DNA of 6,187 nt. Source: Planctomycetaceae bacterium (GTDB lineage: Bacteria; Planctomycetota; Planctomycetia; Pirellulales; Pirellulaceae). Both the position numbers and the translations under genes were made by a program. Of the stretch, positions 1 to 6,187 are shown piece by piece; position 1 is the first letter of the stretch, and each line of letters opens with the position of its first letter. The notes beneath the pieces were generated by a model. It saw nothing but the letters and a program-made list of their open reading frames with translations, ran no database searches and was not told the origin of the DNA. The stretch spans positions 1-6,187 of the forward strand of contig DMPQ01000107.1 of NCBI GenBank assembly GCA_003455945.1, in the 5' to 3' direction.

Positions 1-891
1 CCCAACGTCTCGGGAGCGGGCGGGACCGCACCGCTCTCGGGCGGATTCGTCCGCAATCCCGCCTCCGGTTCTCCCGCCTCGACGACTCCGCCGCCGACCG
101 CGGCCGTTCCGGGGAACGGTGCGACCGTTTCGACGAACGACCGACGTGAACTCCCCTCGAGCGCCGCATCGATCGCCGACGCCCAATTCGCCGTCCGACT
201 GGATGCCGCTTGGACGCGAGTCGACGAGCTGGTCGAGAAGGAGGAGTTCGGCGAAGCGCTGCAGGAGCTCTCGTTCTTCTACGGCGATCGCCGGCTGAAC
301 GCGCAGCAGGAGACGGCGCTTCACGAGTGGCTCGATGCCCTCGCCGCCAAGGTGATCTACTCGACCGAGCCGCACCTGGAAGAGATCTACATCGTCCGGA
401 CGAGCGACACGCTCGCGGGGATCGCGAACGCCTTCGGCATCACTCCCGAACTGCTCTACAACATCAACCAGGAGAAGATCCCGGGGCCGATGGCCGATCC
501 GACTCCCGGTACCGAGCTCAAGGTGGTGACCGGCCCGTTCCGTTTGCGGATCGAAAAGCAACGCGGTCGGGCGACGCTGTTCGTCGGCGGTCGCTATGCG
601 GGGCGGTTCGAGACGCGTGAGCTGGTCGGTGTCGAACCGGGGACCGAGCTGCTGGTCGTCGAGCGATCGAGCGAAGGGATGGCGTTCGAGTCGCCGAGCG
701 GACCGATCGCTGCGCTCGACGGGACCAACCCGCTCGGACGCCACGTCCTGAAGCTCAGCGACGGGACCTACCTGCACGAAGCCGGCCTCGGCAGCGACAA
801 GCCGACGCGTTCGATCGGCCTGTCCGGCCCGCACGCCCTCGATCTCTATTCGATCCTCGGCGTCGGTTGCCGCATCGACGTCATCGACTGA
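1..891 (+). CDS. LysM protein with degenerate L,D-transpeptidase (YkuD-like) domain, 5'-truncated
   Basis: The frame is open from the window edge to TGA at 889-891, giving 296 residues; the true start lies upstream. Residues 1-60 are a Pro/Ala/Ser/Thr/Gly-rich linker. Residues 61-120 look helical and charged. Residues 130-176 form a LysM domain (YIVRTSDTLAGIANAFGI, then LLYNIN and a PGTELKVV end), a module that binds the glycan of peptidoglycan. From about 180 to 296 the pattern follows a YkuD L,D-transpeptidase: a basic strand with LFVGGRYAGRF, then NPLGRHVLKLSDGTYLHEAG, and an end resembling the family's DVFGIL..GS.V.I (LDLYSILGVGCRIDVI). Active members cross-link peptidoglycan with a Cys in an S/G-H-G-C-I/V motif. 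Here the equivalent stretch reads KPTRSIGLSG, with Ser271 where I would place the Cys. The first motif His survives (H259), but the following Gly is Glu. The only Cys in the domain, C290, is elsewhere. I therefore infer a cell-wall-binding, probably non-catalytic protein. The export signal, if any, is outside the window. The LysM call is firm; the transpeptidase-like call is by eye. Confidence 0.9.
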   Translation, partial: PNVSGAGGTAPLSGGFVRNPASGSPASTTPPPTAAVPGNGATVSTNDRRELPSSAASIADAQFAVRLDAAWTRVDELVEKEEFGEALQELSFFYGDRRLNAQQETALHEWLDALAAKVIYSTEPHLEEIYIVRTSDTLAGIANAFGITPELLYNINQEKIPGPMADPTPGTELKVVTGPFRLRIEKQRGRATLFVGGRYAGRFETRELVGVEPGTELLVVERSSEGMAFESPSGPIAALDGTNPLGRHVLKLSDGTYLHEAGLGSDKPTRSIGLSGPHALDLYSILGVGCRIDVID

Positions 892-960
892 CGATTCGGC
901 GGCCGAAATGCGACGAGCGTCGGCTCGCATCGCATCCCGTCCGACACGACACCGCTATCG

Positions 961-996
961 ACGAGTCCGTCGCGCTGCCGAGCACGACGGACTCGT
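961..996 (+). terminator. Strong hairpin, probable terminator of the LysM gene
   Basis: The arms ACGAGTCCGTCG (961-972) and CGACGGACTCGT (985-996) are perfectly complementary over 12 bp. The 12-nt loop can extend the stem by three more pairs (974-976 with 981-983) after one mismatch. It lies about 70 nt past the TGA of the LysM gene. The downstream stretch is only moderately T-rich (TTCGCTTCTTG), not a clean U tract, so it is a weak match to a classical rho-independent terminator. It could instead be a transcript-end stabiliser, or act on either strand because it is nearly symmetrical. The repeat is visible; the terminator role is inferred. Confidence 0.5.
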
Positions 997-1159
997 TCGC
1001 TTCTTGCCGTCTTCGGTCGATCGGGACCGCTCGGAGCTTCGACGTTCTCGCACGTCGCTCTCTCGCAGGACTCTCGCGCTCCCCCTCGGTCGACCTCCCG
1101 TCCCCCGGCCGTCCGAAAGACGCCATACTGAGGATTCCACCACCACGCAGATCGCGGAA

Positions 1160-1202
1160 GGATCGCCTCCCGAGCGAGCGATTCGAGCCGCGGCGGCGAT
1201 CC
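1160..1202. repeat. 8-bp inverted repeat in the leader of the PEPCK-like gene
   Basis: GGATCGCC (1160-1167) and GGCGATCC (1195-1202) are exact reverse complements separated by 27 nt. Three further pairs (1153-1155 with 1203-1205) can form across a bulge. The repeat ends 38 nt before the GTG start at 1241, so it could be a 5' leader stem or a protein-binding site. GATCG words are very common throughout this DNA, so chance is a realistic explanation. Confidence 0.3.
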
Positions 1203-1229
1203 GCGCATCGATGGTCCTCGGGTGACGAA

Positions 1230-1235
1230 AGAGGT
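1230..1235 (+). promoter_or_regulatory. Shine-Dalgarno site supporting the GTG start at 1241
   Basis: AGAGGT at 1230-1235 ends 5 nt before the GTG at 1241. An in-frame TGA at 1223-1225 rules out any earlier start in this frame, and no other start codon lies between that stop and 1241. This fixes the GTG as the first possible start. Confidence 0.7.
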
Positions 1236-1240
1236 CGGAC

Positions 1241-4200
1241 GTGAATTCGGGCGAGCAGCTTCGGGGAGCGGCATCGCTCCCGGTTTCGACGGGGGAATCG
1301 TTCGGCGAGCGGGTCGCTCGCACGCTGGGAATCGAGGTGGGGCGACGACTCGATCCGGCCGAGACGGCGGCGCTGCGCCGTCAGCAGCGCGAGCGGATTC
1401 GTCTGTTGCTGGCCGCCGGCGGTTTTCCGGCTCCGGCCGATCCGGAGGACGATCCGATCCGCGGCGAGGCGATCGCGCTGCTGCAGCGGATGGCGCGGCG
1501 ACGCCGTTCGGCGACGTCGGTTCGCTCTCCGGTCGATGCCCGCATCGAAGCCTATCTGGCCGACACCTACGGCGATCTGGCCGATCCCGATTCGTTTCGG
1601 CTGCCCGAGCGGACGCTGATCCTCGATCACCCCGGAGTCGCTCGGGAGCTGTCGCTGCCGTTCGATCGGGACGAGTATCGGAACGATCTGGTCGAGTCGT
1701 ATCGCGTGCTCAACGGCGTTCTCCATAACCCGAAGCACGATCGCCGCACGACCGTCGGAACCTTCCATGTCGCGGAAGGAGGGCTACCGATCTCGGACGA
1801 CAAGCGGACCGTTCCGCGACTGACCTTCGTCCGGTTGCTGCAGCGCGCCTTGGCCGGAGATCCGCAGCTCGACACCCTCCCCTACACCAGCACGACGGCC
1901 GATCCGGTTCGCGGCTTCGTCAGCCTGCTCGTCCGCCCGATCGTCTCGCCCGAGATCCCCGGCTTCTCGGCCGAACGGACGATGGAGATCCGGTTCTTCG
2001 CTCCCGGCGGTCTGGTCTCGAACCTGGACTTCGTCGAATCGATCTTCGGCAACGGCGCCAATCCGTTCGATCCGGCGGCCGATGCCGGACTGGATGTCGA
2101 GCACTGGTCGGGGCATACCGGCTGCGTCATTCTCGCGCCGCATCTGATTCGGCTGACGAAGCGCGAACTCGGCTTGCCGCACGTCGACCAGGCGACCGAA
2201 CGGAAGAAGGCCGATCGGATGTGCTGGAGCGATCCCGACGAGAAGTACAACGACGGCCAGGCGTTCAAGGTGACCAGTCGCGACGCGTCGGGAGTCGTCG
2301 TGACGCTGATCGCCGACAACTACTTCGGCTACTGCAAGAAAGAGGTGAAGACGCAGCTCTCGTACGCGGCGAACCTGATGGGGAACGTCGAAGAGGAACA
2401 TGCGGGAGGGGCGATCGCCTTTCAGAGCTACTCGTTGGGAGACGAGTTCGCGTTCGACAGTCGCCGCTACAACGATCGGACCTTCGACGACGTCGTCCGC
2501 GACTACGGCGATCAGTTGGAGGTCGATGCGCAGCTCGGTTGCGCTCGGCATCGCCGCTGGGCGCAACTGCGATTGGTTCCCGAGAACGACGTCGTCTCGA
2601 TCAAGGAACAGTCGGTCCGCTGGAAGCATCACGGCGAGGAGGTTTCGATTCCGCTGTTGCCCGGCGAAATCTACATGGGACCGAGCGGCTATCGGGTCCG
2701 ACTGGAGCGGCATCCGGCAGCGCCGAGCTGGCGGCTGATCGGGACCATGGGAGCCGGTACGTTCTGTCACAAGCCGTGCACCGTCAGCGGCGGCGGCAAG
2801 AGCGAGATCGGCAAGTCGCTCAAGGACTTCATGCTCTACGGGCCGATCTTCGTCGCCGATCTCGAGAGCGATCTCGAGCAGGTCGAAGCGATCTTCCGAC
2901 GCGACTATTCGGATCGCTGGCGAGCCGATCTGCCGAATCGTCCGAGCTATGCCGCGATTCCCAGTCGCGGCGTGCTCGATCCGGAACGCTCGCTCGGCAG
3001 CGTCATCAAGCTGCTCACGCCGAGCGACGATTATGCTCCGGCCTACAACGCGTGGCTGAGTTCGATACCGAACCATATCTACGCCATCGTCTTCATCATC
3101 AAGCGGTTCCAGCGGCCGGGGTGGGATCAGGAGTGGCGTCGGCACTTCTACGTCGACGTCGTCAACGGCCACCCGGGGCACGAGCTGAAGTTCGACGGCC
3201 GGACCCTCGTCGGTCAGTACCTGCGAGTCGGATTGCTGCGCGATCAGGCGTGGCGGACCTTCAAGCTGCGACAGGATTTCGCGCCGTCCGAAAAGCTGCA
3301 GCTCGAAGACGACATCACCGCGTCGGTCGTTCTTCCCGGTGAAGAGCTGCGGGCTCTCGGGCTGGATCCGGCGCTCAGCCACAAGTTCGTGGTCAACTGC
3401 GAGTACCGACTGTTCCAGCGGCCTGATGAAGCGATCCACCGCGGCATGGACAAGCAGGCCGAAGCCGACATGGCGGAGCCGAACAACTTCCTGTCGAACT
3501 TCCAGCCGCTGCAAGGGGATGCCGTCGAGAAGATGATCGACCACGCCGTCGATCTCGATCGCTTCACGCCGCCGATGCAGGAGCTGCTCCGCTCGATGCG
3601 CGGCAGCCGTGCGCGGTATGTCGTCAGCTCGTCCGATCCGCGCGTCATCGACGGTCGCGTCTCGAAGAATCCCCGCTACCTCCAGACTCGTCCCGATCTG
3701 GTCCGACCGGCCGAGTTCGGCGTGGCCGAGATGGGGATCCGGTTGTTTCGCGCACTGCCGCCCGACGTGCCGGTGACGATGCCGGTCGACGCGGTCCTCT
3801 TCGGACGACGCAACAATCCCCCCGAACCCGAAGCGGGGATCAAGGGGCTCTGCGTCTACAACCCGATCCACTACCAGCCGCTCCCCGAGCTGATGATCGA
3901 GTTCGCCGCGTCGCTGTCGGGCAAGAGTCCGTCGACCACCGGCTTCGGCAGCGAAGGGGCAATGACCAAGGGACCGTTCAACTCCCTTCCGCTGACGATC
4001 GATCTGAACGCGGCGCTCGTCTCGTACGCCCTGACCGGATTGAGCGGCTTTTCGACGTCGGCCGGACACATCGGCCCCGAGTTCCGCGTCGACCACGACA
4101 TCAGCCTGCTGGTGCCGGAGATCTGGAGTCGGATTCGCCCCGAGGAGCGTGACCCGCAGCGGCTGATCGACGAAGGACTGCTCGAGCGTCTCGAGGACTA

Positions 4201-4780
4201 CACCTTCCAGGGACGAACGATCCTTCAAGGGCGCCTGGGGTACCGGATCACTCGCGAGTTCGTCCGTCGCTTTCTGGGACGGATCTTCGACAACCCGGGG
4301 AAGGTCTTTGACGATCGGTTGCTCGAGCCCGAACTGCAGGACCCGGAAGCGTACGCCGAAGGGATCGACTATCTGACCGACGCGCAGCGCACGATCGCGC
4401 AGGCCTACTTCCGCGACGGCACGATCGAGCTGGCCTGTCCTCCGCTGCGTCGACTGCTGGAGCTCGTCGCCGAAGGAGCGCCGAGCGCGGCGTTCGACGA
4501 ACCGGGCTTCCGCGAAGCGTTCACGCGCGAGGCGATTCTCGACAGCGAGTGGTATCGCCGCCGAATCGAAGCGGCTGCCGACATCGAAGCGTCTCTGGCG
4601 CGGCGCAAGGTCGAGTACGTCCGGCGAACGCTCGAAGCGCAACGCTCGTCGGGCGAAGCGGTCGGAGTCGATCTGGAAGGACGCTTGGCCGCCGCGACCG
4701 AGCTGTTGCGGCGCGCCGAATCGGCCGAGATGCGACAACGTCTGAGAGGGCGGATCGGGACGACGCCGCTGAAGGACTGA
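1241..4780 (+). CDS. PPi-type phosphoenolpyruvate carboxykinase family protein (probable)
   Basis: Complete gene of 1179 residues, GTG start, TGA stop, no signal peptide or membrane segment, so cytosolic. The PPi-type enzyme (PEP carboxytransphosphorylase, known from Propionibacterium and Entamoeba) interconverts oxaloacetate + PPi with PEP + CO2 + Pi and is a single chain of about 1100-1200 residues, about twice the size of ATP or GTP PEPCK. The length fits. Landmarks: a conserved block at 158-183 (NGVLHNPKHDRRTT, then FHVAEGGLP); HTGCVILAPHL near 295; ADNYFGYCKKEVKTQ at 358-372, which recalls the Y-x-G-x-x-K-K metal-ligand stretch of ATP-PEPCK; a P-loop-like SGGGKSE at 516-522 after CHKPCTV, in the place of the PEPCK kinase-1a loop; FVADLESD at 537-544, a candidate kinase-2 motif (D540); the block starting GKSPSTTG at 894 and ending KGPFN at 914; and AGHIGPEFRVDHDISLLVPE at 941-960. 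The last 90 residues are charged and helical. The assignment rests on remembered family patterns and size, without an alignment. Relatives are often labelled hypothetical. The catalytic role is inferred. Confidence 0.8.
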   Translation: MNSGEQLRGAASLPVSTGESFGERVARTLGIEVGRRLDPAETAALRRQQRERIRLLLAAGGFPAPADPEDDPIRGEAIALLQRMARRRRSATSVRSPVDARIEAYLADTYGDLADPDSFRLPERTLILDHPGVARELSLPFDRDEYRNDLVESYRVLNGVLHNPKHDRRTTVGTFHVAEGGLPISDDKRTVPRLTFVRLLQRALAGDPQLDTLPYTSTTADPVRGFVSLLVRPIVSPEIPGFSAERTMEIRFFAPGGLVSNLDFVESIFGNGANPFDPAADAGLDVEHWSGHTGCVILAPHLIRLTKRELGLPHVDQATERKKADRMCWSDPDEKYNDGQAFKVTSRDASGVVVTLIADNYFGYCKKEVKTQLSYAANLMGNVEEEHAGGAIAFQSYSLGDEFAFDSRRYNDRTFDDVVRDYGDQLEVDAQLGCARHRRWAQLRLVPENDVVSIKEQSVRWKHHGEEVSIPLLPGEIYMGPSGYRVRLERHPAAPSWRLIGTMGAGTFCHKPCTVSGGGKSEIGKSLKDFMLYGPIFVADLESDLEQVEAIFRRDYSDRWRADLPNRPSYAAIPSRGVLDPERSLGSVIKLLTPSDDYAPAYNAWLSSIPNHIYAIVFIIKRFQRPGWDQEWRRHFYVDVVNGHPGHELKFDGRTLVGQYLRVGLLRDQAWRTFKLRQDFAPSEKLQLEDDITASVVLPGEELRALGLDPALSHKFVVNCEYRLFQRPDEAIHRGMDKQAEADMAEPNNFLSNFQPLQGDAVEKMIDHAVDLDRFTPPMQELLRSMRGSRARYVVSSSDPRVIDGRVSKNPRYLQTRPDLVRPAEFGVAEMGIRLFRALPPDVPVTMPVDAVLFGRRNNPPEPEAGIKGLCVYNPIHYQPLPELMIEFAASLSGKSPSTTGFGSEGAMTKGPFNSLPLTIDLNAALVSYALTGLSGFSTSAGHIGPEFRVDHDISLLVPEIWSRIRPEERDPQRLIDEGLLERLEDYTFQGRTILQGRLGYRITREFVRRFLGRIFDNPGKVFDDRLLEPELQDPEAYAEGIDYLTDAQRTIAQAYFRDGTIELACPPLRRLLELVAEGAPSAAFDEPGFREAFTREAILDSEWYRRRIEAAADIEASLARRKVEYVRRTLEAQRSSGEAVGVDLEGRLAAATELLRRAESAEMRQRLRGRIGTTPLKD

Positions 4781-4829
4781 AAGCAGCGCGTCTCGACGAG
4801 CGACATGACGAACCGCAGCAAGCACCTGA

Positions 4830-4845
4830 GTCGCCCAGAGGCGAC
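4830..4845 (+). promoter_or_regulatory. Small hairpin directly before the glucosidase ribosome binding site
   Basis: GTCGCC (4830-4835) and GGCGAC (4840-4845) pair over 6 bp around a CAGA tetraloop. The stem ends one base before the Shine-Dalgarno sequence at 4847. There is no T tract after it, so it is unlikely to terminate transcription. It could influence ribosome access or mRNA stability, or be chance. Confidence 0.35.
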
Positions 4846-4846
4846 C

Positions 4847-4853
4847 GGAGAGG
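4847..4853 (+). promoter_or_regulatory. Strong Shine-Dalgarno site for the glucosidase gene
   Basis: GGAGAGG at 4847-4853 lies 7 nt before the ATG at 4861. It selects this ATG over the out-of-frame ATGs at 4805 and 4854. Confidence 0.75.
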
Positions 4854-4860
4854 ATGGTCG

Positions 4861-6187
4861 ATGGGGCCGCAAGAGACCGCCGAACAGCGCCGCCTGACCG
4901 AGGATGCGTTCCGCGATCGGAACTGGAAGCGCTGGGGAGCCTATCTGTCCGAGCGACAGTGGGGAACGGTCCGCGAGGACTACTCGGCCGACGGCGAACC
5001 GTGGAACTTCCTGACGCACGACCAGTCGCGCAGTCGCGCCTATCGCTGGGGCGAGGACGGTCTGCTCGGCATCTGCGATCGGCAATGCCGCGTCTGCTTC
5101 GCGCTCGCGCTCTGGAACGGGAACGACCCGATCCTCAAGGAGCGGCTCTTCGGACTGACCGGTCCCGAAGGGAACCACGGCGAGGACGTGAAGGAGGTCT
5201 ATCACTATCTGGATGCGGTGCCGACGCACAGCTACCTGAAGGGGCTCTACAAGTACCCGCAGGCCGAGTTTCCCTACGCGCGACTGGTCGAGGAAAACCG
5301 GAAGCGCTCGCGGACCGAACCGGAGTTCGAACTCGAGGATGCCGGAGTCTTCGACCAGTCGCGCTACTTCGACGTGCAGGTCGAGTACGCCAAGGAGGAG
5401 CCCGATCATCTGCTGATCCGGATCGTCGTCGCGAATCGCGGCCCCGAGCCGGCGACGATCGACGTGCTGCCGACCATCTGGTTCCGGAACACCTGGTCAT
5501 GGCGGAGCGAGCGCGAAGGGAGTTGGCCGAGGCCGATCGCGTCGCTCGCGGCGGCGAACGGACCGGTCGAGCTGGAACATGCGACCCTCGATCCGATGGT
5601 GCTGCATGCCGATGCCGCATCGGACGGAACCGCTCCCGAGTGGCTGTTTACCGAGAACGAGACCGATCGCTCGCGGCTGTTCGGACAGCCGAACCCTCAG
5701 CCCTACGTCAAGGATGCCTTTCATCGGTACGTCGTCGACGGTCAGGCCGATGCGGTCAATCCGAAGCGAGTCGGTACCAAGGCGGCGGCGCGCTATCGAC
5801 TGAAGATCGCTGCCGGCGCCAGCGTCTCGATCCGATTGCGACTGGCGAATCCGGGCGATATCCCGGTGCCGACCTTCGGGGACGGATTCGATCGGACCTT
5901 TGCCGAACGGATCGCCGAGGCGGACGAGTTCCATGCGGCGCTGGCCGCGGACGAGACCGATCCGCAGCGACGAGCCCTGATGCGGCAGGCCTACGCCGGT
6001 CTCGTCTGGACCGAGCAGTTCTACTACTACGTCGTTCGCGAATGGCTCGACGGCGATCCGAACGGTCCGCCGATTCCCGAGTCGCGACGGAGCGGTCGGA
6101 ATCGGGATTGGTCCCATCTGTTCAATCGGGACGTCATCTCGATGCCGGACAAGTGGGAGTACCCCTGGTATGCGGCCTGGGATCTAA
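4861..6187 (+). CDS. GH63-like (MGH1-like) glucosidase, 3'-truncated by the window edge
   Basis: The frame is open from ATG 4861 to the window end (442 codons); relatives run to roughly 850-900 residues, so about half is present. No signal peptide is seen, which suggests a cytosolic enzyme. The N-terminal part fits the beta-sandwich domain of GH63-like glucosidases: SERQWGTVREDYS at 30-42, YRWGEDG at 61-67, CFALALWNG at 79-87, DPILKERLFGL at 89-99, GNHGEDVKE at 104-112, PTHSYLK at 121-127 and LPTIWFRNTWSW at 203-214. From about 390 it enters the alpha/alpha-barrel and reaches DKWEYPWYAAWDL at 430-442. In this clan an Asp in such a WD motif serves as general acid, making D441 the likely catalytic acid; the partner catalytic residue would lie downstream. 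Expected reaction: hydrolysis of an alpha-glucoside or short oligosaccharide; the substrate cannot be read from sequence. It lies 80 nt behind the PEPCK-like gene on the same strand, so co-transcription is possible. Odd detail: C72, C76 and C79 form a small Cys cluster; from memory of relatives only the last is usual. Confidence 0.88.
   Translation, partial: MGPQETAEQRRLTEDAFRDRNWKRWGAYLSERQWGTVREDYSADGEPWNFLTHDQSRSRAYRWGEDGLLGICDRQCRVCFALALWNGNDPILKERLFGLTGPEGNHGEDVKEVYHYLDAVPTHSYLKGLYKYPQAEFPYARLVEENRKRSRTEPEFELEDAGVFDQSRYFDVQVEYAKEEPDHLLIRIVVANRGPEPATIDVLPTIWFRNTWSWRSEREGSWPRPIASLAAANGPVELEHATLDPMVLHADAASDGTAPEWLFTENETDRSRLFGQPNPQPYVKDAFHRYVVDGQADAVNPKRVGTKAAARYRLKIAAGASVSIRLRLANPGDIPVPTFGDGFDRTFAERIAEADEFHAALAADETDPQRRALMRQAYAGLVWTEQFYYYVVREWLDGDPNGPPIPESRRSGRNRDWSHLFNRDVISMPDKWEYPWYAAWDL

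Larger units (their letters stand above)
892..1240. other. 349-nt intergenic gap, no convincing gene
   Basis: Open frames on both strands here are Arg/Ser-rich with no recognisable domain, and I treat them as chance products of high GC. The gap holds small inverted repeats at 895-907 (TTCGG/CCGAA, 3-nt loop, starting just after the stop codon of the LysM gene) and 914-927 (CGAGC/GCTCG, 4-nt loop). It also holds a strong hairpin at 961-996, a hairpin at 1107-1124 with one bulged C, and an 8-bp inverted repeat at 1160-1202. The hexamer CATACT at 1124-1129 resembles a -10 box, but nothing like TTGACA sits 16-18 nt upstream, so I do not call a promoter. The promoter for the downstream gene must nevertheless lie in this gap if the 961-996 hairpin is a terminator. 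Confidence 0.7.

Noticed and set aside
1124..1129. CATACT as a -10 promoter box for the PEPCK-like gene
   Set aside because: There is no matching -35 element at suitable spacing, and a single hexamer is too weak to call.
846..1768. Several overlapping open frames on both strands in the gap and the start of the PEPCK-like gene
   Set aside because: They are Arg/Ser-rich with no domain and mutually overlapping, as expected by chance at high GC; the + strand frame at 1241 carries clear conserved motifs.
281..2420. Three copies of GCGATCGC, the octamer known as HIP1 in cyanobacteria (near 283, 1469 and 2411)
   Set aside because: They lie inside coding sequence and follow from the favoured GGC-GAT-CGC type codon runs; three copies in 6 kb is not the density seen in HIP1-rich genomes.
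1784..4825. A 1013-codon open frame on the - strand covering most of the PEPCK-like gene
   Set aside because: It is in exact codon register with the sense gene, so it stays open wherever the sense gene avoids TTA, CTA and TCA codons, which GC-rich codon bias ensures. It ends at the CTA codon for Leu182. Its translation has no recognisable domain.
4805..4897. A 30-codon open frame starting at ATG 4805 and overlapping the start of the glucosidase
   Set aside because: It has no good Shine-Dalgarno sequence and no recognisable peptide; a leader peptide with translational coupling cannot be excluded but has no support.
5074..5097. CX3CX2C spacing (C72, C76, C79) in the glucosidase, resembling the radical SAM cluster motif
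   Set aside because: The surrounding sequence is that of a GH63-like sandwich domain, with no radical SAM barrel features, so the spacing is coincidental.
4405..5409. A 334-codon open frame on the - strand across the end of the PEPCK-like gene and the start of the glucosidase
   Set aside because: It is antisense to two well-supported genes, and its composition is that expected of a GC-rich shadow frame.

Overview
The window is GC-rich (roughly 60-65% by eye), with strong G/C preference at third codon positions and frequent GAT-CGG / GGC-GAT-CGC codon pairs. It holds three genes on the + strand and no mobile element, CRISPR array, tRNA or rRNA that I can see. The first gene, a LysM plus L,D-transpeptidase-like protein with a Pro/Ala/Ser/Thr-rich linker, resembles proteins I associate with Planctomycetota. 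A planctomycete or a close relative is my best guess for the host. This is inference from gene style, not a proven assignment.

Layout: (1) Positions 1-891 hold the 3' end of a LysM-domain protein whose C-terminal half looks like a YkuD-type L,D-transpeptidase fold with the catalytic Cys replaced by Ser. (2) Positions 892-1240 are a 349-nt gap without a gene. It contains a strong 12-bp hairpin (961-996, probable terminator), several weaker inverted repeats and a possible 5' leader. (3) Positions 1241-4780 encode a complete 1179-residue protein that I assign to the large PPi-type phosphoenolpyruvate carboxykinase family. It starts at GTG. (4) Positions 4781-4860 are an 80-nt spacer with a small hairpin directly before a very good Shine-Dalgarno sequence. 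(5) Positions 4861-6187 hold the first half of a GH63-like / MGH1-like glucosidase, cut off by the window edge just after its likely catalytic Asp.

How they may work together: the second and third genes are co-oriented and 80 nt apart, so they could be co-transcribed. One acts at the PEP-oxaloacetate node using pyrophosphate; the other probably releases sugar from a glucoside or small oligosaccharide. A shared role in central carbon or storage-sugar metabolism is plausible but unproven. The first gene concerns the cell envelope and is probably a separate transcription unit, given the hairpin behind it.

I see no clear sign of a new multi-gene system. The points most worth a second look are the PPi-type PEPCK assignment for a protein of a type often left 'hypothetical', and the apparently inactive L,D-transpeptidase-like domain.
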